DNA of 64,000 bases from Piscicola geometra (taxonomy: Eukaryota > Annelida > Clitellata > Hirudinida > Piscicolidae): contig OX030958.1 in assembly GCA_943735955.1 (NCBI GenBank), positions 671,001-735,000 of the forward strand, given 5' to 3'. The notes beneath the pieces are model-generated. The model ran no database searches and was not told the DNA's origin. It worked only from the letters and a program-made list of their open reading frames with translations. Shown piece by piece: positions 46,183 through 56,986 of the stretch. Both the position numbers and the translations under genes were made by a program. The first letter of the stretch is position 1; each line of letters begins with the position of its first letter.

Positions 46183-46987
46183 CAGTGTTGTTCCAGTTAA
46201 CTGTAACTGTAACTGTAACTTTAAATCAATGCATAACTGTAACTGAAATAGAAACTGAAAAACGAGAATACTAACTGAATAGTAACTGGAAAAAAATAAA
46301 TATTTAAAAAATAGTGAAGCGCTATAAGATAAAACATTCGCGTCGCTACGTGATTGAGCAATAATATTTTTAAAATATTGTATTCCGATTATATTAATTT
46401 AGTGTTTAACATAGTTAATTTTTTTCAATCAATCAATCACAGGCATTTATATAGCGTTTTTTATTCAAATCAAAAGTGCTCTTTAAATAAATAAAACGGT
46501 TTTTGTGAATAAATATGATTATAAATCCTTATTAATAGTGAAATTAAAAACTTACTCGTCGAAACAGGCTAAATGTAGGCTAACGTACTCGTTTTTAATT
46601 TCACTATTAATAAGTATTTATAATCATATTTATTCACAAAATTAAATTTGTTTATAAAAAAAACAAACAAAAAATTGTTTCGACGAGTTTTTTAGCCTAC
46701 GAGTAAGATTTTAATTTCACTATTAATAAGTATTTATAATCATATTTATTCACAAAATATTTAAAAAAAACTATTTCGACGAGTTCATGTTGCGACGAGT
46801 TCAATGCAATTCATTCTTTTTTTCAACTTTTTTAACTGAAACTGTAACTAAAAAAATAACTGAAACTGGAATAGTAACTGAAAAATTAAAATTTTCATAA
46901 CTGTAACTTGAATAGTAACTGAAAAATAAAATTTTTCTTAACTGTAACTTGAACTTGAACTTAAAAATCTGAACTGGAAAATCACTG
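46183..46987. mobile_element. hAT MITE rich in AACTGTAACTG (8-bp TSD)
   Basis: The ends CAGTGTTGTTCCAGTT and AACTGGAAAATCACTG are inverse, with perfect duplications GAGCATGA at 46175-46182 and 46988-46995. Both subterminal zones consist of TAACTGTAACTG-type repeats. The centre has three copies, in alternating orientation, of a segment with TTTCACTATTAATAAGTATT, and a fragment (46433-46500) related to the border sequences of the insertion at 33450-34048. Confidence 0.88.
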
Positions 46988-47054
46988 GAGCATGATCGGC
47001 AACCATGGTATAAAACAGAATTTTTATATAATAATACATTGTGAATATGTGTAG

Positions 47055-47470
47055 TAGAGGTCAGACCAGGTACCCGATCTGTCGGGTACCTGCGGAACTC
47101 CCGCGAGAACGGGAATGAAAACAAAAATCGGGACAGGAAAAGTCAGGAACCGGAAAAAAGTTTTCGAGACGAAAACGGAAATCAACATTCAAATCGGGAA
47201 CGGGAAAAAACGGGAATAAAAGTTACTGGCATTGAACAAATTAATAACATTACAGAACAATGGTTCTGAAAGCTTTTCCCTTGGTATTTGAGAGAATAAA
47301 CGTTTTGGAAATTCACCTTTGGGAGTCACCAAACATTATGTTGGAGACAATAATGGAGAAGGAGAGCTTCAAGACAGAGTTCTGGCAACAATTACTTTTA
47401 ATGTAAATCCCTTATCTAGAAATATTCTTGAGGAAATTAATAAACTCTGAATAGTAATTTTTGTAAAATT
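47055..47470 (+). mobile_element. Fragment of the GGGAACGGGA hAT family
   Basis: The left end TAGAGGTCAGACCAGGTACC is followed by CGGGAACGGGAA-type subterminal repeats, as in the element at 54208. A further 200 bp has broken transposase-like sequence (ATTGAACAAATTAATAAC). The right terminal repeat is absent. Confidence 0.65.
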
Positions 47471-47552
47471 ATTTTTTTGACATATTCATAAAAGATAAAT
47501 AAAAACATGTTTTAATATTTCAAATAATATTTATGATTCCAAGCAGTGGCTT

Positions 47553-47711
47553 GGGGTGGAAGGGGTGGGAGGGGTGGGAGGGGAGGAAGGGGTGGGAGGG
47601 GTGGGAGGGGAGGAAGGGGTGGGAGGGGTGGAAGGGGTGGGAGGGGTGGAAGGGGTGGGAGGGGTGGAAGTGGTGGAAGGGGTGGAAGGGATGGGAGGGG
47701 TGGGAGGGATA
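47553..47711 (+). repeat. G-rich minisatellite GGGGTGGGAGGGGTGGAA
   Basis: About 160 bp of G-runs of three to four separated by T, A or AA. The plus strand meets the simple G-quadruplex pattern many times over. Open frames (GGRGGRGG / LPPLPP) are by-products. Confidence 0.9.
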
Positions 47712-47879
47712 GAAAAACTGGAATCAAGTTAAGGAATTAAACATTATTAGATAAACACTCGGAATTTTCCCCAAACGACAAAAAAAATTATCTCAATTTT
47801 TAATATATTTTCAAGTTTTTAAAATCCTTTAAACCAACCCAAAAAAGATTTGATCTACGCCACAATTCTTGCTAAGCCT

Positions 47880-48370
47880 GCTCGAAAGATCCACCAAAAC
47901 TCAAGCCCAATTCGAAGGATCTCGCAATTTTTCGAAAATCGATGAGTTTTTTTGGCGGAAAGGTAATGAATTTTTCAATATGCCATAGGACAATGATAAT
48001 TGCTCTGGATGGTCATCGGGTCTTTATCTCACAAAACATTTCATATATCAACACAGAACATAGAGATTCCACCAAAATAACACTAACATGTCACGAATTC
48101 TGAGAAGAAATAGAGCACCACTAGACCTTAACTACACTTTTATATCTCCACACTTTTCATATGTAACTTTTTCCCGCCATGATACAGCGCATATAGAACA
48201 GCGCTGATAGACAAATTAACTTCCGAGCTTTCAGAATAATGCAACCTTCATGGAAAGGATGCTGAAACTGTGCAAATTCAGTTTAAAATCACAATAAAAA
48301 GTTTACGTGCGGACCAGTCTGATCTCATTGCATGTATCGAACTGCAAGAACTCTTTTGAGCCACAAGCAG
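47880..48370 (+). mobile_element. Truncated hAT copy F
   Basis: It matches bases about 680-1130 of copy A (CCCAATTCGAAGGATCTCGC; TTTTTCAATATGCCATAGGA; GCATGTATCGAACTGCAAGA). Both terminal repeats and the hATC part are missing. Confidence 0.75.
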
Positions 48371-48619
48371 TTATTGTAATTTATTTCATTGTAATGTATT
48401 GTATTCAGACCTGGGAGTCGAATTCTTTTCTAAAATGACTTGACTTGGGGTATAAATGACTCAAAAGTCGACTTGAAACTGAATTCTGGAAACAGAAACG
48501 ATTTGACTTGACAATAAATCAACCGACTTGGTGAGACTTAAATAACTTTAACGCGCTTTTTTAGCTTGGGTTGTAACTATCTTCCAAAATGGAAGATCTT
48601 AATTTTTTTGGAAGGAAAT

Positions 48620-49130
48620 TAATCTACAAATTTCTGTAATTGGTGTGTCAGAAACCTGGTTGGATGACACGTCATCCCAACTTATTTCAATTCCTGGTTA
48701 CACATTTATAAGTAAGAATAGGGAAAATCGCATTGGAGGCGGTGTAGGTTTTTTTATATCTAGCAGACTTTATTACGTAGTAAGAGATGATCTTTGTCCA
48801 AACTCTCAAGTTTTTGATTGGCTATGTATTTAAATAATTTCTGAAAACTCTCCTAATGTTCTATTAATCATTGTTTATAGACCATCAAATACAGATACAT
48901 TACTTTTTAATGATGCACCCGCTAAAACATTAAGAAATAAATCGATAAAAAATCATTTAATTTATATCCTTGGGGATTTCAATATTAATATATTAAATAG
49001 TGATTGTAATATATCAAATGATTTTACCAATTTGATGTCATAATTCAACCATATCCCACTCATCACTCACCCAGCTAGAGTCACTTCATATTCCAGCACG
49101 CTTATCGACAAGATATACACAAATGCTTGG
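48620..49130 (+). pseudogene. LINE AP-endonuclease fragment (CR1/Jockey type)
   Basis: The plus strand encodes VSETWLDDTSSQLISIPGYT, GGGVGFFISS and, after a stop at 48831-48833, VYRPSN, LGDFNINIL (catalytic D/N) and STLIDKIYTN. These are the endonuclease blocks of CR1/Jockey-like LINEs. The SDH block is cut off by the structure starting at 49127. Confidence 0.8.
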
Positions 49131-49180
49131 TGTTATCCTGCGTCAATATTGTTGCAGGATAGCGTAGGTTATAGGGGAAA

Positions 49181-49715
49181 TGCACACGAAAAAAAGCGCG
49201 CTGCATGTGGTAAATGCTCATTTGCTTTTGCAAGTTATATTCTGCGGATTGATGGGGTAAAAAGCAGAAAGATTTGAAAAAAGTAAAATATTAAAATTTA
49301 TTTAATTATTTGCAGAACCCTATAAAAATATTTTTTTTATTCTAAAATTATTTTTAAAATGTATAAAAATTTTGACAAATAAAAAAGAAGTTAAAACATA
49401 ACAATTTATTTAACTGATTTTAAAACATAACAATTCATTTAACTGATTTTAAAACATAAAAATTTATTCAACTGATTTTAAAACATAACAATTTATTTAA
49501 CTGATTTTAAAACATAACAATTTATTTAACTGATTTTAAAACATAACAATTTATTTAACTGATTATAAAACATAACAATTTATTTAACTGATTTTAGAAT
49601 ATAAATAAAATAAAATATCCATTTTTAAAAGGTAAAAACAAAATGGATTAAACGCAGATCATGTGCAATAGAAAATGTGCATTTAACACATGCAGCGCGC
49701 TTTTTTTCGTGTGCA
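49181..49715. mobile_element. MITE with 37-bp near-perfect inverted ends
   Basis: The arms at 49181-49217 and 49679-49715 start TGCACACGAAAAAAAGCGCG and differ at one position. The core (49380-49600) is a tandem array of about seven 29-30-bp units (TTTATTTAACTGATTTTAAA plus ACATAACAA). An 18-bp direct repeat TTGGTGTTATCCTGCGTC lies outside, at 49127-49144 and 49748-49765. No coding sequence. Confidence 0.78.
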
Positions 49716-50039
49716 GTTTATCTACAACCGATGGCGTAGCCGCGCGGTTGGTGTTATCCTGCGTCCAGATTTTAGCGAGATACTTTTAACAATCTTTTTT
49801 ATTTATTTATTAATATTTAGTGAATTTTCGTAAAATAATAATAAAAAATTTAGTATTAAATTTTTTTTTTCTAATTCGTAATAATCATTTAATTTTCGTA
49901 AACTAACCCTAAACTTAACCTTAACCCAACACTAAATAAATAAAATATTTATAATACTTAATTTACTCTAATAATTGAATTGATCTTTTATTTATATTTT
50001 AATCATATAATTTTTTTCTTTCACTTATTATAATTATAA

Positions 50040-50370
50040 TGGTTAGCTATGGAGAATATTGCATTCCGTGGTCATCGCGGTACTGAAGGTCATTTCGACG
50101 TTTGCTTTTTAGGTCGTTCATGCCAGATTTAGATCATTTCATGAAAGCATGTCCGAAGAACGCTAATTACATGTCTTGGAAAATCCAGAATGATTTCATA
50201 AAGATTGTTGATGAACCTAAAGTTGAAGAAGTTTTGAAGCCAGTCCTTCTGACAAAGAAACCATCCAGCGTAATAATGGATGAAACAACAGATTCTAGTA
50301 CCAAGATGCAAGTTGCTATTGTACGCCACACAAATGAAAAAACTATTAAAAATTATAATTTTTGAAGATT
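50040..50370 (+). pseudogene. hAT DUF4371 transposase fragment
   Basis: The plus strand reads IAFRGHRGTEGHFDV, then KACPKNANYMSWKIQNDFI and SVIMDETTDSSTKMQVAIV, the N-terminal RNase-H-like part with the first catalytic aspartate (DETTD) of DUF4371/ZMYM1-type hAT transposases. Only about 100 codons remain. Confidence 0.7.
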
Positions 50371-50559
50371 AATTCTCAATTTTCAAAAGTTTATCATGAA
50401 TGTTAGATTATGTTGAGTTTTTTTATAAAAAAACATATTTTTTTAACATTTATAAGTCAACAATAAAATAATAATTCAGTTGTGTATGAAAATGCACTTA
50501 AAATTTAAAAGCGCTCAAGTCTTAAATGTGCTTATATTTTAAATTTCCACTTTGACAGA

Positions 50560-52035
50560 CAGGGGCGCAACAAGCAAAAATTGCTGGGGGGGGGGGGGGC
50601 TCAACTTAAATGAAAAAAAATAATTGTTTAATCCATTTACCGCAGCTCTTGCGTTTTGCAACATCAATTTTTATAATTTCTTGCTGTTTTAATATCGAGT
50701 TTTTTCACATATTTTGTACATTAAATTTTTATTTTATCAGTTGAATTTAAACTTTTTTCATTTTATTATTTATATTTTCTTTTATATTCTGTTCACATTT
50801 AAAATTTCTCAAAACAATCTTCCTTCGCTTAGATAATTGTTCAATTTTTTCGTTCGATTTTTAGTATATTTATACAAATTTATTCTTAATTTCTGTGTGA
50901 AAAGATAGTTAATACTTGAAATAATTTTTTAAATATTCAAAATAACTTTTAAAACGTTTTCAATGCTTTTAAAAATTAATGGTGCGTTTTCGCAACTTTG
51001 ACATAATATGATTTCATATGATTTTTAATAAGTCTATTCATTATAATAATAAAAAATTATGCTTTCAATGTTAATGTATTATGAAATTGATAAAATTAAA
51101 ATTAAAAGTTGAATTTTGTAGATGAATGTTGATTTTTATATTTCGATAAAAAATTCCAAACCGCAAATGCTTCACACTTGAAGCTTTTATTGAAAAGAAT
51201 ATAGTTTTTGTACCTCTCATAGGTTGAATAAAAAATTAAAATTTGGGGAGCGGGGATGGCTTAGTTGGTAGACGTCGGACTTGCAACTTAAAGGTTGCCA
51301 GTTCGAATCCTTGGAAGCAACCGTGAACTATCATATACCTAGTGTATATGATGCGGTGTTTGCGACGTATGCATTGAAAGATGTGTACGTCGTGTGGAGT
51401 GGCGTCTCTGGCGCATAAGAACCATGGTTCTCAGAACCATTGTAACATGGCATGCGTCTGTCAGGCTGTGAATAGTATAGACCAAAAAAAAAAAAAAATA
51501 AATAAATAAATAAATAAAACATTCGTCTTCAGTGTCGTCTTTGAAACAGCACGACAGTTTATGAGTGCTGTTGTAATTCGCGTTAAATAATTTGCTTTGT
51601 TCTTATTAAAATAATAATTATTAATATTATAAAAAATAAAATAATTAGAAGTCTGAATTTTATCGAACTATTTGCAATTTAAATTTATTTCTGTTTAATA
51701 AATGTGGTTTGAATAAATTTATTTATGATTTCATACTGTACATAAGTATGTCACACTTCCCGCTCACGTTGCGTTTTCGCAACATTTTGCCCCATTAAAA
51801 CTTTTGAAATAATTGTTTTCAATTTTGCTTGAGTTATTTTTATAACCATATAATACAAGTCCAAATGCAAAATTCATTTTAACTTTTTTCTCGGTTAGCG
51901 GTGGTCAATGGGCTAAATAAAAATACCAATTACAATTGATAAAGAATTTAGATAGTTTATTTATGATACAAAAGAAAAACTACAAACTAAGTTGCATAAT
52001 ATTCTTAAAGTTACGTCATCATTTTTATACTCAGT
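50560..52035 (-). mobile_element. hAT copy D, truncated, with a SINE inserted
   Basis: It begins CAGGGGCGCAACAAGC and follows copy C base for base to about 52030, where the match stops before the hATC region. The family sequence is interrupted at 51243-51515 by a SINE. A polyG run (50585-50597) lies near the end. Confidence 0.82.
51243..51515 (+). mobile_element. tRNA-derived SINE, family 2, copy 1
   Basis: A box TGGCTTAGTTGG (51257-51268) and B box AGTTCGAATCC (51300-51310) are followed by a body (CTATCATATACCTAGTGTAT, GTTTGCGACGTATGCATTG) and an A-rich (AAAT)n tail. The second copy at 52472-52725 shares head and body. The head resembles a tRNA but lacks a pairing 3' acceptor strand. Confidence 0.85.
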
Positions 52036-52243
52036 CTAATGTCATGAAATCATTGAAATATCATTAATGTTATTAAGATGTAATCCGCGCTTAACTAAAT
52101 ATAATTTATTTGGGTGGCCCTCAATAACTGATTCCATTTTTAATTTTCTATTTCCAATTAAATTCAGACAGACCCACAAGAAAACGTTTTCTACCCTCAA
52201 ATCTTACAGACTCTGTAATTGTATTGCAATCTATGCCAGTTTG

Positions 52244-52415
52244 GTCGAACTGCAAGAACTCTTTTGAGCCACAAGCCTTCAGCCCGAGTTGCACTATATG
52301 CTCGATGTTGCTCTGACTTTGCCAGTTACTTCATCAGATGCAGAAGGAGCATTTTCTAAACTTCGGCTTATTAAAATTCATCTTAGGACGACTGCATGTC
52401 GTTTACAAACCTAGG
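52244..52415 (+). mobile_element. hAT fragment G with hATC remnant
   Basis: The plus strand matches copy A around 1100-1270, encoding LPVTSSDAEGAFSKLRLIKI in broken form. No terminal repeats. Confidence 0.75.
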
Positions 52416-52471
52416 AGTTTACCTCGTTCCTGCTTACAAGGTCGAATGCCTTGGTTAGGACGATAAAAGCG

Positions 52472-52725
52472 GGGATGGCTTTGATGGTAGACGTCAGACT
52501 TGCGACTTAAAGGTTGCCTGTTTGAATCCTTGACGAGCAACCGTGAACTATCATATGCCTAGTGTATATGATGCGGTGTTTGCGACGTATGCATTGAAAG
52601 ATGTTTACATCATGTGGAGTGGTGTCTCTGGCGCATAAGAACCATGATTCTCACAACCCATGTAACATGGCCTTCATCTGTCAGGCTGTGAATAATACAG
52701 ACCATAGAAACAAAAAAAATTATAA
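52472..52725 (+). mobile_element. tRNA-derived SINE, family 2, copy 2
   Basis: Head GGGGATGGCTTTGATGGTAG, B-box-like TGTTTGAATCC, the same body as copy 1 and an A-rich tail. Direct repeats AAAAGCG at 52465-52471 and 52726-52732 flank it and the RTE sequence rejoins across it. Confidence 0.85.
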
Positions 52726-52776
52726 AAAAGCGATACACAACGTCATCCGCTGCTCTCTGCACTTTTGATGAAGAAG

Positions 52777-53585
52777 GGGCGCATTGTTTAATTCATTCGA
52801 TGTAAACAATCGATACATCCAATGCGTTTTGAACGTTGTTTAATTCATCCGGGTGTGTCGTGAAGGACGTTGTTTAATTCTTCACTGCATAATTCGATGT
52901 ACATCTCATCAATCATAAACAAAGACGGATTAATACGATTTATTGATGTATAAATAGAACCACATCCAATCAAAACTACTTAAGTTATTATGTAGGTTAG
53001 CAATCAAAAGTAGTAAGTAAGAATGGGTTTTAGTAATTACTTATTATAATTATATAAAGTTATTACTATGATAATTATATTATTTTATTTAGTTTATTTT
53101 AAATAAGTTGTAACCCATTTGCTTTTAGTTTTAGTTCATGATTAAATAAGACGATTTTGATAATGGGAGATCTTAAAATAGGACCAATATATGTTGACTC
53201 AAGTAAGTTGAAGTGAATATTTATAATGTTTTTTTATATATTACTTGTTAAATAAATTTTCAAATTTACTCATAAATTTGTTGGAAAAAAAATCTTGAAT
53301 CAAGCTCATTAGAAGTAGATTTCTCGGTAGATTCCTCGGACAATAGATTCAAGCCAAGATTGAAAACAACTTTATTCGTATCAAATTTATTAACGATCGC
53401 TTCAAAATTATTATTTAACCCCGAAATTTCCTCTACAACTATATTTGATAAACAGTTTAAAACAACATTGTTTACATCCGACATTTTCTAAAATGGCGTT
53501 GTTTATTTCTTCTTAAAACTATCAATCCGATGGATGCACCAGAGATTTAAGATGTAAGATTTAAGAAGAATTAAACAATGCGCCC
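52777..53585. mobile_element. Harbinger-like non-autonomous DNA element (3-bp TSD)
   Basis: The ends GGGCGCATTGTTTAATTC and its inverse GAATTAAACAATGCGCCC are perfect over 18 bp, with AAG at 52774-52776 and 53586-53588. The RTE sequence continues across the insertion. A short minus-strand open frame (53266-53484, MSDVNNVVLNCLSN) has no known relative. A 3-bp duplication suggests PIF/Harbinger, but the target word is not the usual TWA. Confidence 0.72.
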
Positions 53586-53722
53586 AAGCTGACGCACCAG
53601 ATTTAATTTTATTTTCGAAAAAAAACGATAAACTAGCATTTAGTAAAAACAATTTCAGTTAAAATTTAAAAGAACACAATTTTTAAGGCACAATCAAGAA
53701 CTGTCGCCTGAGAAAAAATAAT

Positions 53723-54122
53723 TTAAAAAGTGGAAAAGTTATCAAGGTGATGACCGCTCCCCATACAGCAAGCCCCACCAGCAGCACAACGATCATCTCC
53801 TACTCCTCTTGGCTGCCACTGAGGACTCCCTTGCCAAACTGCCTCCATTGCGAGTTGTCCTCCTGCTCCTCGTTGCTTCTGACGTTTCCAATGAATCCTC
53901 AGCAGTCGCTTCAAATATTGACGGCTTGTTGGCAGTTATCGAAGTTGCTCGCTGCATGTTTGTCGCCTCCACCTGACTTTCGGTGTTTTTGCATTTAATT
54001 TTTGTATTTTTTGTATTGACTTCTAAACTTGTTGTATTCTGAGTCGTGAGTGTTGCTGTAGTTGGCCGGCTGGAGTCGAGCTTGAATCTGATTGGAGGAA
54101 TTTTCAAATACAGAAACTTCAT
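53723..54122 (-). other. GC-richer possible exon region
   Basis: The stretch 53745-53960 is distinctly richer in GC than its surroundings and open in two minus-strand frames. In a third frame, immediately after an in-frame TAG, an ATG at 53794-53796 opens MIVVLLVGLAVWGAVITLIT, which would make a signal anchor or signal peptide. No homologue is recognised and no splice partner was found. Confidence 0.25.
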
Positions 54123-54146
54123 ATAAGGACTGTCTCTTATTTGAAT

Positions 54147-54207
54147 GGGTGACCGATTCGTTAATGACTCGCAGTCTTTAGGCGTAGGTCGTGAGTTCGA
54201 TTCCCAC
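54147..54207 (+). mobile_element. tRNA-like (SINE head) sequence, split by a hAT insertion
   Basis: GTGACCGATTCGTTAATGAC then GGTCGTGAGTTCGATTCCCAC resembles a tRNA or SINE head with a good B box (GAGTTCGATTCCC). The hAT element 54208-55770 has inserted at the end of the T arm, duplicating ATTCCCAC; sequence resumes at 55779. The A box is weak. Confidence 0.5.
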
Positions 54208-55770
54208 TAGAGGTCGGACCGGGTACCCGCGGGACTCCCGCGGGAACGGGAATGAAAATAAAATTTCGGGACGGGAAAAGTCGGGAACCGGGAATAGGTT
54301 TTTCGGGACGGGAACGGGAATCAACATTCAAATCGGGAACGGGAAAAGACGGGAACGGGAATCAACTTTTAAATCGGGAACGGGAAAAACGGGAATAACA
54401 GTTATTGGGATTGGATTCTTTAACAATGATTTTTCAGCAAACTTCTAAGTATGGAAATCTTTATTTCATCGATACTCCGTACTTAAAATAAGTATTAAAT
54501 GCAATGGAAAAGTATAACGAAGCCACCATTGCCAATATCAAAACCTCCAACACTACATTTGAAGTTGTTATGATGAGTCCAAAGATTAGGGAGATTAGAA
54601 CAAATGGGTGATGATGAAAACTTTTCAGATGAAACCAAAATGGTCAGTTATATTATTTTAATTTTATAAATTAATACTTTGAATTTGAATGATTAATTTC
54701 CAAATGATTGCTCAGTTGATCATTTCGACAAAAGAAAAGATGCCATTGATCTTATTCGTATGACAGCATGTCTGTTGCATCCCCAGTATGAAAGAATAAT
54801 AGGAAAAAAGTTTGGGATAGAAGAGAAATAAATACCAAGACTTTCATTAGAAAAAATTTAATTCTATTTTTTACAGCCAGACCAAGCTGCAGTGCCTTTG
54901 AGAAAAAAAACAAATGATGGTTATTTAGACCTATTATGTTTGTTATTATAATGTAAAAATTATAATAAAATTATTATACTATCAAATTATACGAATGATT
55001 TTATATTTGCAGTTGTAGAGAATAAGAATGTTGTTATAAAACATATTTCTAACATTATTGAAGAATTAGTAATAATGAACAAAGAAAAAAATTCAGAAAA
55101 GGATGAATTGAACAAATATTCACAATTACGTCCCAAAAAAAATTGAAAATTATAAAGATGTTTTATTTTATTGGAGTAAAATGAGCAATTTTAAAATAGT
55201 ACAAGAAGTAGCCAAAATTTTGTTTAGTGTATCTGCATGTTATATTCGTTGTGAACAGAATTTTTCAATATGTGGTCGTTTAACTTCAGACCCAAAATCA
55301 TCTCATTTGAAAGCTGAAACTCTTAACGGTTTAACCCGTGTGAAAAGCAATAAAGACTTGATTGAATAACTCAAAAACAATACTTTCATTTCAATAAATA
55401 TTGAACTTTAAATCGTGTTTTTTTTATTTCATTAAAAGAAATATTCTCTGACTTTTAAATAATAAATTTTAAGAAATTTTAGAACTAGCAAGTTTGGGAC
55501 CAGTAAAAACGGCAGCGAAAATGAATAAAAAAACAAAAAGCTTTCGGGAACGGGTCGGGACGGGAAAAAAATTTCGGGAACGGGACGGAACGGGAATCAA
55601 AATTCTGATGTCCCATCGGGAACGGGACGGGACGGGAAAAAAAATTTCGGGAACGGGACGGGACGGGAATCAAAATTCTGATGTCCCATCGGGAACGGGA
55701 CGGGACAGGAAAACAAATTTCGGGAACGGGACGGGACCGGGAATGAAAAATCGTCCATGTCCGACCTCTA
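54208..55770 (+). mobile_element. hAT element of the GGGAACGGGA family (8-bp TSD)
   Basis: The ends TAGAGGTCGGACCGGGTACC and GTCCATGTCCGACCTCTA are inverse, with perfect duplications ATTCCCAC at 54200-54207 and 55771-55778. Long subterminal zones of CGGGAACGGGA repeats lie at 54230-54400 and 55550-55745. Between them is broken hAT transposase, including the hATC end at 55181-55369 (YIRCEQNFSICGRLTSDPKS). Confidence 0.88.
55181..55369 (+). pseudogene. hAT transposase C-terminal (hATC) remnant
   Basis: EQNFSICGRLTSDPKSSHLK then ETLNGLTRVKSNKDLIE matches the dimerisation motif (SERxFSxxGxxxxxxRxxLxxxxxxxLxxL) of Ac-type hAT transposases. Upstream sequence (54480-55140) has stops and frame changes. 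Confidence 0.65.
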
Positions 55771-55927
55771 ATTCCCACACACCCTTGTAGCCAACATTTC
55801 TTGGAGAAGAGTTGAACGCCGTCTAAAAAATTAAGCATCGTGTAAATTAGAAAATAAATTCCTAATTTCTACCAACTACGGGATAAATTCTTCGTTAGAA
55901 ACCTATGAATTTATCTTGATATAAAAA

Positions 55928-56482
55928 ATGATTCAAACCAGTTTTGCATCTTCACGGCAAATAAGATGGTTATTGACCAAGGGCTCACTGAGAACTTTGG
56001 CTTCTGCTTTGGTTCTCAGACGAATTGACTATGGCAATATCATTCTTACTGGGTTGCCGATGACGCAGCTGCAGAAAATTCAGTCTGTAATCAACACCAC
56101 AGCTAGGCTCATAACAGGTGCTAGAAAGTATGATGATATCAGCCCTGTTCTCAAGGAGCTCCACTGGCTTCGTGTTGAAAACAGAATTGAATACAAAAAC
56201 ATCTTGTTAATGCACAAGTGTCTGTCTAATGAGTGCCCAGATTATTTGTCGAGTAGCATTGTCATGAGGGCAAGTCTTCCCCAGAAGGAAAGACTCAGGT
56301 CTGCTAGGTCAAGAGATGTAGTTGCACAGAGCTACAAACTCAAGTATGCAGGTGCAAGAAGCCTTTTTGTTGCAGCGCCGACTCGTTGGAATAGTCTTCC
56401 CAATAGACTCAAATCCCCGAGCTCGACTGCGACATTTGGCCGTTCTATGAAGACATACCTATTTAAAATATTACTAAAATAA
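55928..56482 (+). pseudogene. CR1/Jockey-like LINE RT, C-terminal end
   Basis: An uninterrupted 184-codon frame: SALVLRRIDYGNIILTGLPM, VINTTARLITGARKYDDISP, LKELHWLRVENRIEYKN, YKLKYAGARSLFVAAPTRWN, then the typical LINE ending SLPNRLKSPSSTATFGRSMK. It is the same family as 33240-34705. The catalytic RT core is absent, so this is a 5'-truncated copy. Its 3' UTR ends in (AATC)n at 56513-56529. Confidence 0.88.
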
Positions 56483-56524
56483 TATTTTTTTGAAAATAAG
56501 CCGCCTATATTTGAATCAATCAAT

Positions 56525-56890
56525 CAATCACTAATTATTTGTATAGCGCCCTTTAAGAAGTGAACAAAAGCGCTCAGCCATCACGTCCCGAACAAGTACG
56601 TCTTCAGGCCTCGACGGAAAGCTATGAGTGACTTAGTTGAAGTTAAAGAAGAAGGTAAAGAATTCCATAAAAGAGCACCACAGTAAGAAAAAGAACGTTT
56701 AGCAAAAGAGTGTTTAACTGGAAAACGAAAAGAACGTCGAAGATCTTAGAACGGATTTAGGGGGTTGTTTAATTAGATTTTAAAGATAACTTGGAGCAGT
56801 ACAGTCATGAATGTTAAAAATATTTAAGCATATTTTAAGTCACTCTAGATCTCAAAGGTAACCAATGTAGCAAACGAAGATAAGGAGAAA
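56525..56890 (-). mobile_element. LINE 3'-end fragment in tail-to-tail orientation
   Basis: The minus strand gives FRRGLKTYLFGT and then the 3' tail GGGCGCTATACAAATAATTAGTGATTGATTG. It meets the tail of the plus-strand LINE at the shared AATC repeats. A different LINE subfamily from its neighbour. Confidence 0.65.
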
Positions 56891-56904
56891 TATGAGAAAA
56901 TTTA

Positions 56905-56986
56905 AGTTTCCTCGAAGCTCGTTCGGGTTATACGCCACTATAATAATGCTCATCATTATTATTATTATTATTCTTATTATTATTAC
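56905..56986 (+). mobile_element. SINE family 1, 3'-end fragment next to a BRCT exon
   Basis: CGAAGCTCGTTCGGGTTATA, CGCCACTATAATAATGCTC and an (ATT)n tail match the 3' end of the other family copies. The tail runs up to the donor of the last recognised exon of the MDC1-like gene. Confidence 0.75.

Larger units (their letters stand above)
52427..53605 (-). mobile_element. RTE LINE fragment split by a SINE and a DNA transposon
   Basis: The pieces GTTCCTGCTTACAAGGTCGA (from 52431), CATCCGCTGCTCTCTGCACT (from 52745) and GCTGACGCACCAG (from 53589) are consecutive in the RTE element at 20716-20815. The intervening sequences are therefore insertions: the SINE at 52472-52725 and the element at 52777-53585. 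Confidence 0.8.

Noticed and set aside
51243..51320. A functional tRNA gene
   Set aside because: A and B boxes are present but there is no pairing acceptor stem; a second copy with the same body and an A-rich tail shows a SINE.
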